From assembly GCA_963814645.1 (NCBI GenBank), contig CAWFDX010000015.1, positions 496,001 through 560,000 on the forward strand: a stretch of 64,000 bases of DNA, written 5' to 3'. Shown here in pieces: positions 34,486 through 43,169 of the stretch. Source of the stretch: RYN-230 sp963814645 (GTDB taxonomy: Bacteria; Actinomycetota; Actinomycetes; Streptosporangiales; Streptosporangiaceae). The position numbers were made by a program, and so were the translations under genes. Position 1 is the first letter of the stretch; the number at the start of each line of letters is the position of its first letter. The notes under the pieces were generated by a model. That model did not search any database, was not told the DNA's origin, and saw nothing but the letters and a program-made list of their open reading frames with translations.

Positions 34486-35704
34486 GCTCCGCCGGGAGCT
34501 GGCGGCCTTCCTCGCCGGGCACGAAGCTGAACTCATCGAGTTCCGCCGCGACCTGCACATGCATCCCGAACTGGGGCACGGCGAAGTCCGCACCACGGCC
34601 AAGATCGTGGACCGGCTCAAGTCGGTGGGGCTGGAGCCGCGGATCCTGTCCTCCGGCACCGGGCTGTGGGCCGACATCGGCGACCCCAGCGTGCCGGCTG
34701 TGGCGCTGCGCGCGGACATCGACGCACTGGCGCTGATGGACGAGAAGAACGTGCCCTACGCGTCCCGGGTGCCCGGCCTGTGCCACGCCTGCGGGCACGA
34801 CGTGCACACCACCATCCTGCTCGGCGCCGGGATTTTCCTGGCCGACCGGGCGGCCCGCGGGCTGTTGCCCGGCCGGGTGCGGCTGCTGTTCCAGCCGGCC
34901 GAGGAAATCGTCGAAGGCGCCCTGGTGGCGATGCGGGACGGTGCGATCAACGACGTAGAACGGCTGTTCGCGCTGCACTGCGATCCGCGCTTCGAGGTGG
35001 GCACGGTCGGCCTGCGGCGCGGGCCGATCACCGGCGCCTGCGACAAGATCGAGGTCCGGCTGTCCGGCCCGGGCGGGCACACCGCCCGGCCGCACCTGAC
35101 CGCCGACCTGGTCTACGCGCTGGGCAAGATCGTGACCGAGCTGCCTGCGGCGCTGTCCCGGCGGGTCGACCCCCGGTCCAGCCTGAGCCTGGTCTGGGGC
35201 AAGATGAGCGCTGGCTCGGCGATGAACGCCATCCCGGAGGTCGGCATGGCCGCGGGCACCGTCCGCTGCCTGGACGAGGAGGCCTGGCACCAGGCGCCTG
35301 ACCTGCTCAAGGCGCTGCTGAACTCGGTGGCGAACGCCTACGGCGTGGTGGCCGAACTGGACTACATCCGCGGCGTCCCGCCGGCCGTCAACGACGCGGG
35401 CTGCGTTGACATCCTGGAGGAGGCGGTGGCCGAGGGGATCGGGCCGGACGCCGCCGCCCTGGCGCAGCAGAGCCTGGGCGGCGAGGACGTGGCCTGGTAC
35501 TTCGAGTCGATTCCTGGCGCGCTGGCCCGGCTCGGCACCCGGGGCACCGAGACGCCCACCGACCTGGACATCCACCAGGCCAACTTCGACATCGACGAGG
35601 ACGCGATCGCGGTCGGGGTGAAGGTGATGGCGACCGCCGCGCTGATCGCCCTGGGCGACGGGGCGCTGCCGGACCCGGTCGGGGCGCAGGGCCAGGCTGG
35701 CTGA
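34472..35704 (+). CDS. M20-family amidohydrolase/peptidase
   Basis: 410 aa zinc-dependent amidohydrolase. FRRDLHMHPELGHGE at the N-terminus; metal ligands in RVPGLCHACGHDVHTTILLG, in QPAEEIVEGA, and in the ALHCD region. The dimerisation domain starts at LSGPGGHTARPH. Family members hydrolyse N-acyl amino acids, hippurate or peptides. Translationally coupled to the GCS2-type ligase upstream, so the two probably share a metabolite. Confidence 0.92.
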   Translation: MSHSELRRELAAFLAGHEAELIEFRRDLHMHPELGHGEVRTTAKIVDRLKSVGLEPRILSSGTGLWADIGDPSVPAVALRADIDALALMDEKNVPYASRVPGLCHACGHDVHTTILLGAGIFLADRAARGLLPGRVRLLFQPAEEIVEGALVAMRDGAINDVERLFALHCDPRFEVGTVGLRRGPITGACDKIEVRLSGPGGHTARPHLTADLVYALGKIVTELPAALSRRVDPRSSLSLVWGKMSAGSAMNAIPEVGMAAGTVRCLDEEAWHQAPDLLKALLNSVANAYGVVAELDYIRGVPPAVNDAGCVDILEEAVAEGIGPDAAALAQQSLGGEDVAWYFESIPGALARLGTRGTETPTDLDIHQANFDIDEDAIAVGVKVMATAALIALGDGALPDPVGAQGQAG

Positions 35705-35724
35705 GCCGGCCCGATTGGCCCAGG

Positions 35725-36275
35725 TCAGACCAGCAGCGCGGTGCGGGCGACCGTCACCGCCTGGCCGAGCAGCGTCACCCGCTCGCCGCGCAGTGCGACG
35801 CGCACCTGCCCGCCCCGGGCCGACACCTGCTCACCGGCCAGGCTGGGCCGGCCACGTCCCCCGGCGCGGTCACGATAATGCCGCGGGCCGTGATTGCCGA
35901 GATACGAGCGAGATCTGGCCGCAGGTTGCGAACGTCGGCGGCGGAAGGCAACTCGGCGAGAATGTCGGACACCCCGCGGGCCACCCGCACCGGGCGCGTT
36001 CCGCCCAGCGCGATAACTAGTTCTTTATAACTATCCAGCGGCCGCGGTGGGTCAGCCGGAAAGTCCATTTCCACCCAGCCGTCGGCACGGACTGTCGTCA
36101 TCAATTCGCCACTGTGGGTCAGGTAATGCTGTTCATCCCCGAGAATGTGACCGGCAGCGAGCGTTGCGTGACCGCACAACTCCACCTCGGTGCCCGGGGT
36201 GAACCAGCGCAGCGGCCGGCGGCCCTGCGCATCGGCCTGCCCGACGAACGCGGTGGCCAGCGACAACGCCCGCAT
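35725..36275 (-). pseudogene. PhzF-family isomerase remnant
   Basis: The minus strand reads ATAFVGQADAQGRRPLRWFT, TEVELCGHATLAAGHIL and SGELMTTVRADGWVEMDFPA, all typical of PhzF/YddE-like isomerases. The N-terminal 35-40 residues are lost. After RGIIVTAPGD the frame jumps: the expected C-terminal end (GEQVSARGGQVRVALRGERV, then TLLGQAVTV, stop at 35725) is in another frame. The roughly 50-90 residues that should lie between, with the DPVTGSAH motif, are missing. This is a degraded gene with an internal deletion. Bases 36276-36402 contain no gene. Confidence 0.8.
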
Positions 36276-36402
36276 TTACCAGGCCGGACATGACCAGCAC
36301 ATCTCTGCTGACCCTGCGCCTCCGGGACGCCTTGAGACGCGCCCCCTTTGGCGCGGATAAATCCATTGCCGGGCTGGTGTTACTGACCGTAGCGTCCCGG
36401 TT

Positions 36403-37356
36403 ATGCCGAGGGTGCCGTGGGCCGAGCTGCCCAGCCAGATCCAGTCCTGGGCGGCTGGCGTGCTCGGCTCGGCGGTGACCGGCGCGGTCACCCAGGAGGG
36501 CGGGTTCTCGCCCGGGGCGGCCAGCCGGCTCGAACTGGCCGACGGCCGCCGGGCCTTCGTCAAGGCCGTGTCGGCCCAGGCCAACCCGGTATCACCTGGC
36601 ATGCACCGGCAGGAGGCGGTGGTGACGGCCGCGCTGCCCGCCGGGGTGCCCGCCCCGCGGCTGCTCGGCCAGTACGACGACGGCGAGTGGGTGGCGCTGC
36701 TGCTGTCCGACGTGGCCGGGCGCAGCCCGGCTCAGCCATGGGACGAGGCCGAACTGGCCCAGGTGCTGGACGCGCTGGCCCGGATGCACGAGCGGTGCAC
36801 GCCGTCGCCGGTGGCCGCGCTGCCCACCGTGGCCGAGTACCACGCGGGCAGCCTGCACGGCTGGCGTGACCTGGCCGGAACCGGCCCGGCTGTGGCCAGT
36901 GCCGCAGAGCCCGGCCCGGCCCAGCTGGATGACTGGTGCCGGCGCAACCTGGACCGGCTGGCCGCCCTGGAAGCCCAGTGGCCGGCCGCGGCGGCCGGGG
37001 ACACCCTGCTGCACAACGACGTGCGGGCGGACAACGTGCTGATCACAGATGCGGGGGTGATCTTCGTGGACTGGCCGCACGCGTGCACCGGCGCGGCCTG
37101 GTTCGACGTGGTCGCGTTCGCGCCGAGTGTGATCATGCAGGGCGGCCCGGAGCTGGCCTGGCTGCTGGCCCGGACCCCGTCCGCGGTCAGCGCCGATCCC
37201 GGCGCGATCACCGCCGTGGCGGCGGCGGTGGCCGGCGACTTCACCCGGCAGGCGCTGCTGCCCGCCCCGGCCGGCATCGCCACCGTGCGGCGCTTCCAGG
37301 CCGACCAGGGCCGGCACGCACGGGCCTGGCTACGCGAGCGGACCGGCTGGAACTGA
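36403..37356 (+). CDS. Aminoglycoside phosphotransferase-family kinase
   Basis: 317 aa APH/choline-kinase-fold protein. GGFSPGAASRLELADGRRAF is a nucleotide-binding loop with the Lys in VKAV; the catalytic loop is LLHNDVRADNVLI (HxDxxxxN), and the metal-binding Asp is in VIFVDWPHACTGAAWFD. Such genes are common in actinobacteria and mostly act on unknown small molecules; antibiotic resistance should not be assumed. Confidence 0.88.
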   Translation: MPRVPWAELPSQIQSWAAGVLGSAVTGAVTQEGGFSPGAASRLELADGRRAFVKAVSAQANPVSPGMHRQEAVVTAALPAGVPAPRLLGQYDDGEWVALLLSDVAGRSPAQPWDEAELAQVLDALARMHERCTPSPVAALPTVAEYHAGSLHGWRDLAGTGPAVASAAEPGPAQLDDWCRRNLDRLAALEAQWPAAAAGDTLLHNDVRADNVLITDAGVIFVDWPHACTGAAWFDVVAFAPSVIMQGGPELAWLLARTPSAVSADPGAITAVAAAVAGDFTRQALLPAPAGIATVRRFQADQGRHARAWLRERTGWN

Positions 37357-38589
37357 CACCGGCCCGGCCCGCGCAGCTGTGGCTGGCGGCGCCGTCCCAG
37401 GGAGCGCGGCCCGCCCGATGGCCAGCCAGCCGAGCAGCCCGATGGGGTAGCTGAAGTAGCCGAACCGGGTGGCCGGCGACAGCGCGAACAGCAGGGTCAG
37501 CGCGACGGCCAGCCGCCAGGCCGCGGCGGGCGGATCCGCGGGTGGCCGGATCAGCAGCGAGGCGGCCACGGCCAGCCCGGCCGCGAGCAGCAGGCTGAGC
37601 GCGGCCAGCCTGCCCGCCGGGCCGAGCGTGGCCAGCAGATGGCCGGGCAGCGGGCTGGCCGCCGGGGTCCGGACCGCGGTCAGCCCCAGCGGGAACAGCA
37701 CGGTGTTCTGCACCAGCGCGGCCGGGCTGGCCGCCGCGGACGGGGCCAGCAGCACGCTCAGCCCCAGCGCGGCCGCCGCGGCCCGGGTGGCGAAGTAGAT
37801 TGCGGTGCGCGCACCGTCGCGCACCGCGAGCATGGCCGCGAGCACCGGCAGCGCGGGCCAGGCGGTGGCCTTCATGGCGCAGGCCACACCCAGCGTGACC
37901 GCGGCCGGCCACACCGGCCAGCCGCCGGCCGGCATCGCACCCGGCCCGCCCGCACCCGGCCCGCCCGAGCCTGGCCAGTGCGCTGGCCACCGGCCGCGCG
38001 CCCGGCCGAGCAGGGCCAGGGCCAGGCAGATCAGCGCGAGCACCGGCGGGTCGGTGACCCCGACCGCGAGCGGGAACGCCAGCACCGGCGAGGCCACCGC
38101 GAACACGCCCCAGTACACCGCGTCGGGCCGCCCGGCCATCCGCAAGGCCAGCACCAGCAGCAGGCAGGTGACCGTGCACAGCCAGATCCTCGGGTCGCCG
38201 GCCACCCCCTCCACGTCGAACGCCCCGGGCAGCCCGAACACGGTCATGCCGGGCAGGTACGGGTCGTAGGCGAGCGGGCTGGCCAGGTGACCAGCTGACA
38301 GGTACGGGGTGCCGTGCTGCAGCAGCAGCACCGCGGACCGGGCCACCACCCGCACGTCCGGGGTGGGCGGGGCCCGCCAGGCCAGCCAGATCACCGGCCC
38401 GGCCAGCGCACCCGCCGCGCTGGCCGCCAGGGCGGCCGCCCGGCCCGCCCCACGGCGCCGGCTCAGCAGCAGGGCGGCGGTGTAGCCGGCCGCCGCCCAG
38501 ACGGCCCAGGCCCGGTCCTGGCCTGGCCCGCTGAACACCGCGACCATGGCCGCGTACCCGGCGAAGACCGCGTAGCAGGCGGTGCTCAC
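37330..38589 (-). CDS. Polytopic membrane protein, GT87/DUF2029-like
   Basis: 419 aa with about ten hydrophobic segments. It resembles the polyprenol-phosphate-mannose-dependent mannosyltransferase (GT87) family by layout: an early loop with PDVRVVARSAVLLLQHGTPY and YDPYLPGMTVFGLPGAF, then alternating helices. Family assignment is tentative. Its 3' end overlaps the convergent phosphotransferase gene by 27 bases. GTG 38589 is the furthest usable start. Confidence 0.6.
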   Translation of the reverse strand: MSTACYAVFAGYAAMVAVFSGPGQDRAWAVWAAAGYTAALLLSRRRGAGRAAALAASAAGALAGPVIWLAWRAPPTPDVRVVARSAVLLLQHGTPYLSAGHLASPLAYDPYLPGMTVFGLPGAFDVEGVAGDPRIWLCTVTCLLLVLALRMAGRPDAVYWGVFAVASPVLAFPLAVGVTDPPVLALICLALALLGRARGRWPAHWPGSGGPGAGGPGAMPAGGWPVWPAAVTLGVACAMKATAWPALPVLAAMLAVRDGARTAIYFATRAAAAALGLSVLLAPSAAASPAALVQNTVLFPLGLTAVRTPAASPLPGHLLATLGPAGRLAALSLLLAAGLAVAASLLIRPPADPPAAAWRLAVALTLLFALSPATRFGYFSYPIGLLGWLAIGRAALPGTAPPATAARAGPVSVPAGPLA

Positions 38590-38784
38590 CCGCCACGGCG
38601 GCCGGGCCGGCCGGGCCAGCGGCGGGCCAGCCGGCCGCCGCCGGGCCGTGACCGGCCCAGCGCCTGGGATAGACCAGATGACGGTGGTGATGCCCTCTCC
38701 TCCAGGTGTCCTGGAACAGCAGGGTAATCCGCGCGGCTCAGCCCGGTATGAGCACGGGCCCGCGCTGCCCTACAGTTGGCTGGC

Positions 38785-39507
38785 ATGAGCACTGTTGCGC
38801 CGGGCAGCGGCCGGCAGGTGTTCCGGACCCCCGGGTCGGTAGTGCTGTGGTGGGCCTGGCTGGTCGTCGCCGTGCTCATCCTGGGCTCGGTGGCCCTGCG
38901 CGGGCACAATCACGCCGGGGCGGTGACCGCGCTGGTGGTGCTGGCCATCACCGGGTGCATGTACGCGTGCGCCTGGCAGCCGCGGATCGTGACCGACGCC
39001 GACGGCATCACCGTGCAGAACCCGCTGCGCTGGCACCTGCTGCCGTGGCCTTTGGTGACCTCGGTGGAACTGGTCCAGACGGTCGAGGTGCACTACACCG
39101 CGGCGCCGGGCGAGTCCCGGGAGAAGAAGGTGCACAGCTGGGCGGTGCAGTCCTCGGCCGCGTCCCGGACCCGGAGAGAGCTGCGCGCCAAGCGCAACGC
39201 CCGGACCACGGCCCGGCTGTCCCCGCGCACCGCGCCGCGGCCGTCTACCGGTTCCGGGCCGACCGGGTACGGGCAGCCGATGGACGCGGCCACCGCGGCC
39301 AAGCAGGGCTCGGCCGCCGAGGTCATTCTCAGGCAGCTCAGGGACAAGGTCGAGGCCGCGCACCGGCAGGCCGCGGTCGCGACGGCGGACCAGGCGCCGC
39401 CGCCTCGGGCCGCCTCAGCTCAGCGGGCCGAGGTGCGCTGGGCGTGGTGGCAGATCGCCGCCATCGCCGTCCCGGTGCTGGTCCTGATCGCCGTGGCCGC
39501 CCTCTGA
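38785..39507 (+). CDS. PH-domain-like membrane protein
   Basis: 240 aa. Two membrane helices near the N-terminus (WWAWLVVAVLILGSVAL, AVTALVVLAITGCMYACAW), then a bacterial PH-like domain (PRIVTDADGITVQNPLRWHL, PWPLVTSVELV), a basic variable region and a C-terminal helix (WWQIAAIAVPVLVLIAVAAL). Function unknown. TACAGT (38771-38776) lies eight bases before ATG 38785, consistent with leaderless expression. Confidence 0.75.
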   Translation: MSTVAPGSGRQVFRTPGSVVLWWAWLVVAVLILGSVALRGHNHAGAVTALVVLAITGCMYACAWQPRIVTDADGITVQNPLRWHLLPWPLVTSVELVQTVEVHYTAAPGESREKKVHSWAVQSSAASRTRRELRAKRNARTTARLSPRTAPRPSTGSGPTGYGQPMDAATAAKQGSAAEVILRQLRDKVEAAHRQAAVATADQAPPPRAASAQRAEVRWAWWQIAAIAVPVLVLIAVAAL

Positions 39508-39517
39508 CTGTGCTGGC

Positions 39518-39548
39518 TTGACTTGAAGTGCACTTCAAGTCACAGCAT
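39518..39548 (+). promoter_or_regulatory. MerR-type operator/promoter of the transketolase pair
   Basis: TTGACT (39518-39523) and CAGCAT (39543-39548) are separated by 19 bases, too long for normal initiation. A perfect 24-base palindrome, 39519-39542 (TGACTTGAAGTG followed by its exact complement), spans the spacer. This is the layout recognised by MerR-family regulators, which untwist an over-long spacer. Initiation would fall at about 39555, right at ATG 39556. Confidence 0.75.
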
Positions 39549-39555
39549 GGAGCCC

Positions 39556-40251
39556 ATGACCTCCACGACGGACCTGCCCCGGCTGATGTCGCTGATGACC
39601 GGGGACGCCAAGCACGATCAGGCGGCCACGTCCACCCTGGACGTGCTCTGGGTGCTCTACGACCGGGTGCTCCGGGTCACCCCGGAGACCGCGGCCGACG
39701 ACACCAGGGACCGGTTCCTGCTGTCCAAGGGGCACGGGCCGATGGCCTACTACGCGGTGCTCGCGGCCAAGGGCTTCCTGGACCCGGCCGAGCTGCCCGG
39801 CTTCGGCTCGTTCGGCTCGGTGCTCGGCCTGCACCCGGATCACCTGCTGGTGCCGGGCGCGGAGATCTCCAGTGGCTCGCTCGGCCACGGGCTGCCGCTG
39901 GCCGTCGGGATGGCACTGGGCTTGCGCGCGCAGCAGCTGACCCGGCCCGACGGAACCAGCCCGCGGGTGTTCGTGCTGGCCGGCGACGCCGAGCTGGACG
40001 AGGGGTCGAACCACGAGGCGATCGCGTTCGCCGGCCGGGCCGGGCTGGACACGCTGCACGCGGTCGTGGTGGACAACGCCTCGGCCACGCACGGCTGGCC
40101 GGGCGGGATCGAGGCCCGGTTCGCTATCGAGGGCTGGTCGGTGGCCCGCGCCGACGGGCGGAACCACGCCGCGCTGGAAGCCGCGCTGACCGCGCCCCAT
40201 CCGGGCCGCCCGCACCTGGTGGTTGCGGCCGTCGAGCCCAAGCACCGGTAG
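39556..40251 (+). CDS. Transketolase N-terminal subunit
   Basis: ThDP-binding half of a split transketolase. LLSKGHGPMAYYAVLAAKGF, LGLHPDHLLVPGAEISSGSL, GHGLPLAVGMALGLR and the ThDP motif GDAELDEGSNHEAI are present. 231 aa from ATG 39556, which fits the predicted leaderless start; ATG 39547 lies inside the -10 region. The partner subunit follows after 11 bases. Confidence 0.9.
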   Translation: MTSTTDLPRLMSLMTGDAKHDQAATSTLDVLWVLYDRVLRVTPETAADDTRDRFLLSKGHGPMAYYAVLAAKGFLDPAELPGFGSFGSVLGLHPDHLLVPGAEISSGSLGHGLPLAVGMALGLRAQQLTRPDGTSPRVFVLAGDAELDEGSNHEAIAFAGRAGLDTLHAVVVDNASATHGWPGGIEARFAIEGWSVARADGRNHAALEAALTAPHPGRPHLVVAAVEPKHR

Positions 40252-40262
40252 GGAGACCCGCG

Positions 40263-40754
40263 ATGGAAACCATGCGTGAGCGGTTCGCCGCCGTGACCAG
40301 CAGCCTGCTGGCCGAGCAGCCGCGGCTGGCGGTGGTGCTGGCCGACATCGGCGCGGACAGCTTCGAGCCCGCCCGCAAGCGCTACCCGGACCGGGTGATC
40401 AACCTGGGCATCCGGGAGCAGTTGCTGATCAGCGTGACTGGTGGGCTGGCCCTGGCCGGGATGCGCCCGGTCGCGCACACGTTCGCCAGCTTCCTGGTCG
40501 AGCGGCCGCTGGACACGGCCACGCTGCGCGGCACGCTGGGGGAGGCGGCGGTGGTGCTGGCCGAGCCGTACCTGGCCGGCACGTCGGTGCCGGCCGTGTC
40601 AGCCGCGCTGCGGGACATCCCGCACCGGGTCCTCGGGCTTGGCGTGGGCCGGGCCGAGCTGCGCCGGTACGGCACCGCGGCGGAGCATCAAGCCGCGCAT
40701 GGGCTGGACGCACGGTCGCTGCGCCAGTCGATCACCGGTTTCCTGGGCGGTTAG
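40263..40754 (+). CDS. Transketolase C-terminal subunit, internally deleted
   Basis: Residues 1-82 match the start of the C-terminal subunit (ADIGADSFEPARKRYPDRVI, NLGIREQLLISVTGGLALAG, THTFASFLVERP-like). The sequence then jumps to the distal end (VVLAEPYLAGTSVPAVSAAL, HRVLGLGVGRAELRRYGTAA, EHQAAHGLDA). Family members have about 300-320 residues; this has 163. The missing 140-150 residues include the rest of the pyrimidine-binding domain. The reading frame is preserved. Either the enzyme is inactive or the sequence was collapsed in assembly. Confidence 0.85.
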   Translation: METMRERFAAVTSSLLAEQPRLAVVLADIGADSFEPARKRYPDRVINLGIREQLLISVTGGLALAGMRPVAHTFASFLVERPLDTATLRGTLGEAAVVLAEPYLAGTSVPAVSAALRDIPHRVLGLGVGRAELRRYGTAAEHQAAHGLDARSLRQSITGFLGG

Positions 40755-40771
40755 CTACCGAGTGACGCGCG

Positions 40772-41221
40772 CTACCCCACTGACGCGCACGGACGACCGC
40801 GCAGGCTGGCCACGTAATCGGCCGGGGCGCCGGCCGCCTCCGCGGCGTCCGCCACGATGCCCAGGTAGCGGGCGGACGGCAGGCCGCCTTCCCAGTGATT
40901 CAGCACGTACAGCCAGGCCACCACGTTGCCGTCCAGGGTCTCCACCCGGACCCTGATCTTGTGGAAATAGCCCAGGTTGACGCCGTCCCAGTGGTCCAGT
41001 ACCCGCTCATCCAGGTCGGCGAGCTCGTACAGCACGACGAAGACCCGCTCGCCGGGTTCCTCCACCACGGTGGCCAGCGCGCCTTCCCAGCTGATGTCCT
41101 CGCCGCCGAAGGTGAGCCGCCAGCCTTCCAGCCAGCCGTTGCCACGCTGCGGCGAGTGCGGGCAGCGGTCCGCCATCAGCCGGGGGTCCATGTTGGTGGC
41201 ATACGCCGCATACAGCTCCAC
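40772..41221 (-). CDS. Gamma-glutamylcyclotransferase-fold protein
   Basis: 149 aa. It begins MELYAAYATNMDPRLMADRC with the YxxYGSN-like loop of the GGCT/AIG2 fold. FVVLYELADLDERVLDHWDG, VNLGYFHKIRVRVETLDG and WLYVLNH follow. The family includes enzymes acting on gamma-glutamyl amides, but many members are uncharacterised. Divergent from lpdA, an arrangement I recall from other actinobacteria. Start GTG 41221. Confidence 0.8.
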   Translation of the reverse strand: MELYAAYATNMDPRLMADRCPHSPQRGNGWLEGWRLTFGGEDISWEGALATVVEEPGERVFVVLYELADLDERVLDHWDGVNLGYFHKIRVRVETLDGNVVAWLYVLNHWEGGLPSARYLGIVADAAEAAGAPADYVASLRGRPCASVG

Positions 41222-41322
41222 GGCTCACCAGAGTAACGATGCGTAGCCCGCTATGGGGGATCTCGGCCGTCCAGGTGGGCCGCGTTCCGCTGAGCCCGGC
41301 CGGCTGAGGAGAATGAGGCTTC

Positions 41323-42747
41323 GTGAGCCAGCCGCGTGAGCGAATCGTCATCCTGGGAGGCGGGCCCGGAGGCTACGAGGCGGCCCTGGTGGCGGCCCAG
41401 CTCGGGGCGCGGGTGACCGTGGTGGACAGTGACGGCCTGGGCGGCGCGTGCGTGCTGACCGACTGCGTGCCGTCCAAGACGCTGATCGCCACCTCGACCA
41501 CGATGTCGGTGGTGCACAGCGCGGCGGACCTCGGCATCCGGGTGGGCCGGCTGGCCGCGGACAGTACGGGACCCGGCCGGATCGGGCACCGGCCGGCCAG
41601 CGTGGATGCGCCCCGGCTGTATGCCCGGGTCAAGGCGCTGGCCAAGGCGCAGTCCGCGGATGTGGCGCTGCGGCTGGCCGCCGAGGGCGTGGAGATCGTC
41701 GAGGGCCGGGGCCGGCTGGACGGCCCGGGTGCGGTGCGGGCCGGCGGGCAGCGGATCGAGGCCGGTTCGGTGCTGATCGCGACCGGCGCGCTGCCCCGGG
41801 TGCTGCCCGGCGCGGAGCCCGATGGCGAGCGGATCCTGACCTGGCGGCAGCTGTATGACCTGCCCGAGCTGCCCTCCGCGCTGGTGGTGGTCGGCTCCGG
41901 GGTGACCGGGGCCGAGTTCGCCAGCGCGTACCAGGCGCTGGGTTCGCAGGTCACCCTGGTGTCGTCCCGGGAACGGGTGCTGCCGCACGAGGACGCCGAC
42001 GCGGCGGTGGTGGTGGAGGACGTGTTCCGGCGCCGCGGCATGACCGTGCTCAGCCGGTCCCGCGCCGCGGCGGTCAAGCGGTCCGGCGACGGCGTGCTGG
42101 TCACCCTGGAGGACGGCCGGGCGGTCCGCGGCTCGCACTGCCTGCTGACCGTGGGCATGGTGCCGGCCACCCACGAGCTGGGTCTGGCCGAGGCCGGGAT
42201 CACCCTGGACGGCCACGGGTTCGTCCAGGTCGACCGGGTGTCCCGGACCACCGCGCGGGGGGTCTACGCGGCCGGGGACTGCACCGGGGTGCTGATGCTC
42301 GCCTCGGTGGCCGCCATGCAGGGCCGGATCGCCATGTGGCACACGCTGGGCGAGGCGGTGCAGCCGATCCGGCTGGATCACGTGGCCGCGACCATCTTCA
42401 CCGACCCGGAGATAGCCACCGTCGGGGTGACCGCGGCCGCGGTCGAGTCCGGGGCGGTGGACGCGACCGCGGTCAAGCTGCCGCTGGCCACCAACGCGCG
42501 GGCCAAGATGCAGGGCTTCCGGGACGGCTTCGTCAAGCTGTTCGCCCGCCGCGGCACCGGCATCGTGCTCGGCGGGGTGGTGGTCGCGCCGCGGGCCAGC
42601 GAACTCATCCTGGCCGTCTCGCTGGCCGTGGAGCAGTCGCTGACCGTGGACCAGATGGCGCACACATTCGCCGTCTACCCTTCGCTGTCCGGCAGCCTGA
42701 CCGAGGCGGCCCGCAGGCTGATGACCCCGGCCGGTGACGAACTCTGA
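41323..42747 (+). CDS. lpdA: NAD(P)H-quinone dehydrogenase LpdA-like flavoprotein
   Basis: 474 aa two-dinucleotide-binding flavoprotein (FAD plus NAD(P)H). FAD fold: IVILGGGPGGYEAALVAAQL. The region corresponding to the redox disulfide reads GGACVLTDCVPSKTLIATST, so two cysteines five apart are present. NAD fold: LVVVGSGVTGAEFASAYQAL; second FAD motif: ARGVYAAGDCTGVLMLASVA. It is closer to mycobacterial LpdA (Rv3303c), a quinone/NAD(P)H oxidoreductase, than to the pyruvate-dehydrogenase lipoamide dehydrogenase. Full-length. Confidence 0.88.
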   Translation: MSQPRERIVILGGGPGGYEAALVAAQLGARVTVVDSDGLGGACVLTDCVPSKTLIATSTTMSVVHSAADLGIRVGRLAADSTGPGRIGHRPASVDAPRLYARVKALAKAQSADVALRLAAEGVEIVEGRGRLDGPGAVRAGGQRIEAGSVLIATGALPRVLPGAEPDGERILTWRQLYDLPELPSALVVVGSGVTGAEFASAYQALGSQVTLVSSRERVLPHEDADAAVVVEDVFRRRGMTVLSRSRAAAVKRSGDGVLVTLEDGRAVRGSHCLLTVGMVPATHELGLAEAGITLDGHGFVQVDRVSRTTARGVYAAGDCTGVLMLASVAAMQGRIAMWHTLGEAVQPIRLDHVAATIFTDPEIATVGVTAAAVESGAVDATAVKLPLATNARAKMQGFRDGFVKLFARRGTGIVLGGVVVAPRASELILAVSLAVEQSLTVDQMAHTFAVYPSLSGSLTEAARRLMTPAGDEL

Positions 42748-42749
42748 GG

Positions 42750-43106
42750 TCAGTGCGTCGGGTGGCCGAGGTCAGGGTCGCTCGGCACGGGCAGCTCGTG
42801 CTGGCGCAGCCGGGTCGCCCGGAGGTCATCCGCGTACACGCTCACTGTGAACACGCTGCCGCACAGGATCAGGGCGACCATGGTCAGGATGACCCAGAGC
42901 GGGGCGGGCAGCAGGACGTCCAGCACGACGGCCAGCACCACGCAGATCGGGATGATCACGGCCAGGTGCCGGATCACCGTGCGGAGCCGCCAGCCCGGGT
43001 CGGTGAGCTGGTGCCGGACCCAGTGCACGTTCCGCTCCGGCAGCCGGAATCCCCAGGCGAACTTCAGCCAGCCCAGCGGGCCTGGATCACCCGGCAGCCG
43101 GGTCAC
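42750..43106 (-). CDS. Small two-helix membrane protein, DUF5313-like
   Basis: 118 aa. PLGWLKFAWGFRLPERNVHW precedes two membrane helices (LAVIIPICVVLAVVLDVLL and LWVILTMVALILCGSVFTV). The layout resembles DUF5313 proteins of mycobacteria and relatives; function unknown. Starts at GTG 43106 and ends two bases from the convergent lpdA stop. Confidence 0.7.
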   Translation of the reverse strand: MTRLPGDPGPLGWLKFAWGFRLPERNVHWVRHQLTDPGWRLRTVIRHLAVIIPICVVLAVVLDVLLPAPLWVILTMVALILCGSVFTVSVYADDLRATRLRQHELPVPSDPDLGHPTH

Positions 43107-43169
43107 CGGAAACTCCGGGCCACCGCATGCCGCCGCGCAGCGAGCGGGGGACGCATGCTGCCTAGTCTG

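Noticed and set aside
36403..37356. Aminoglycoside resistance gene
   Set aside because: Only general APH/choline-kinase fold motifs are visible; such proteins are mostly not resistance enzymes.
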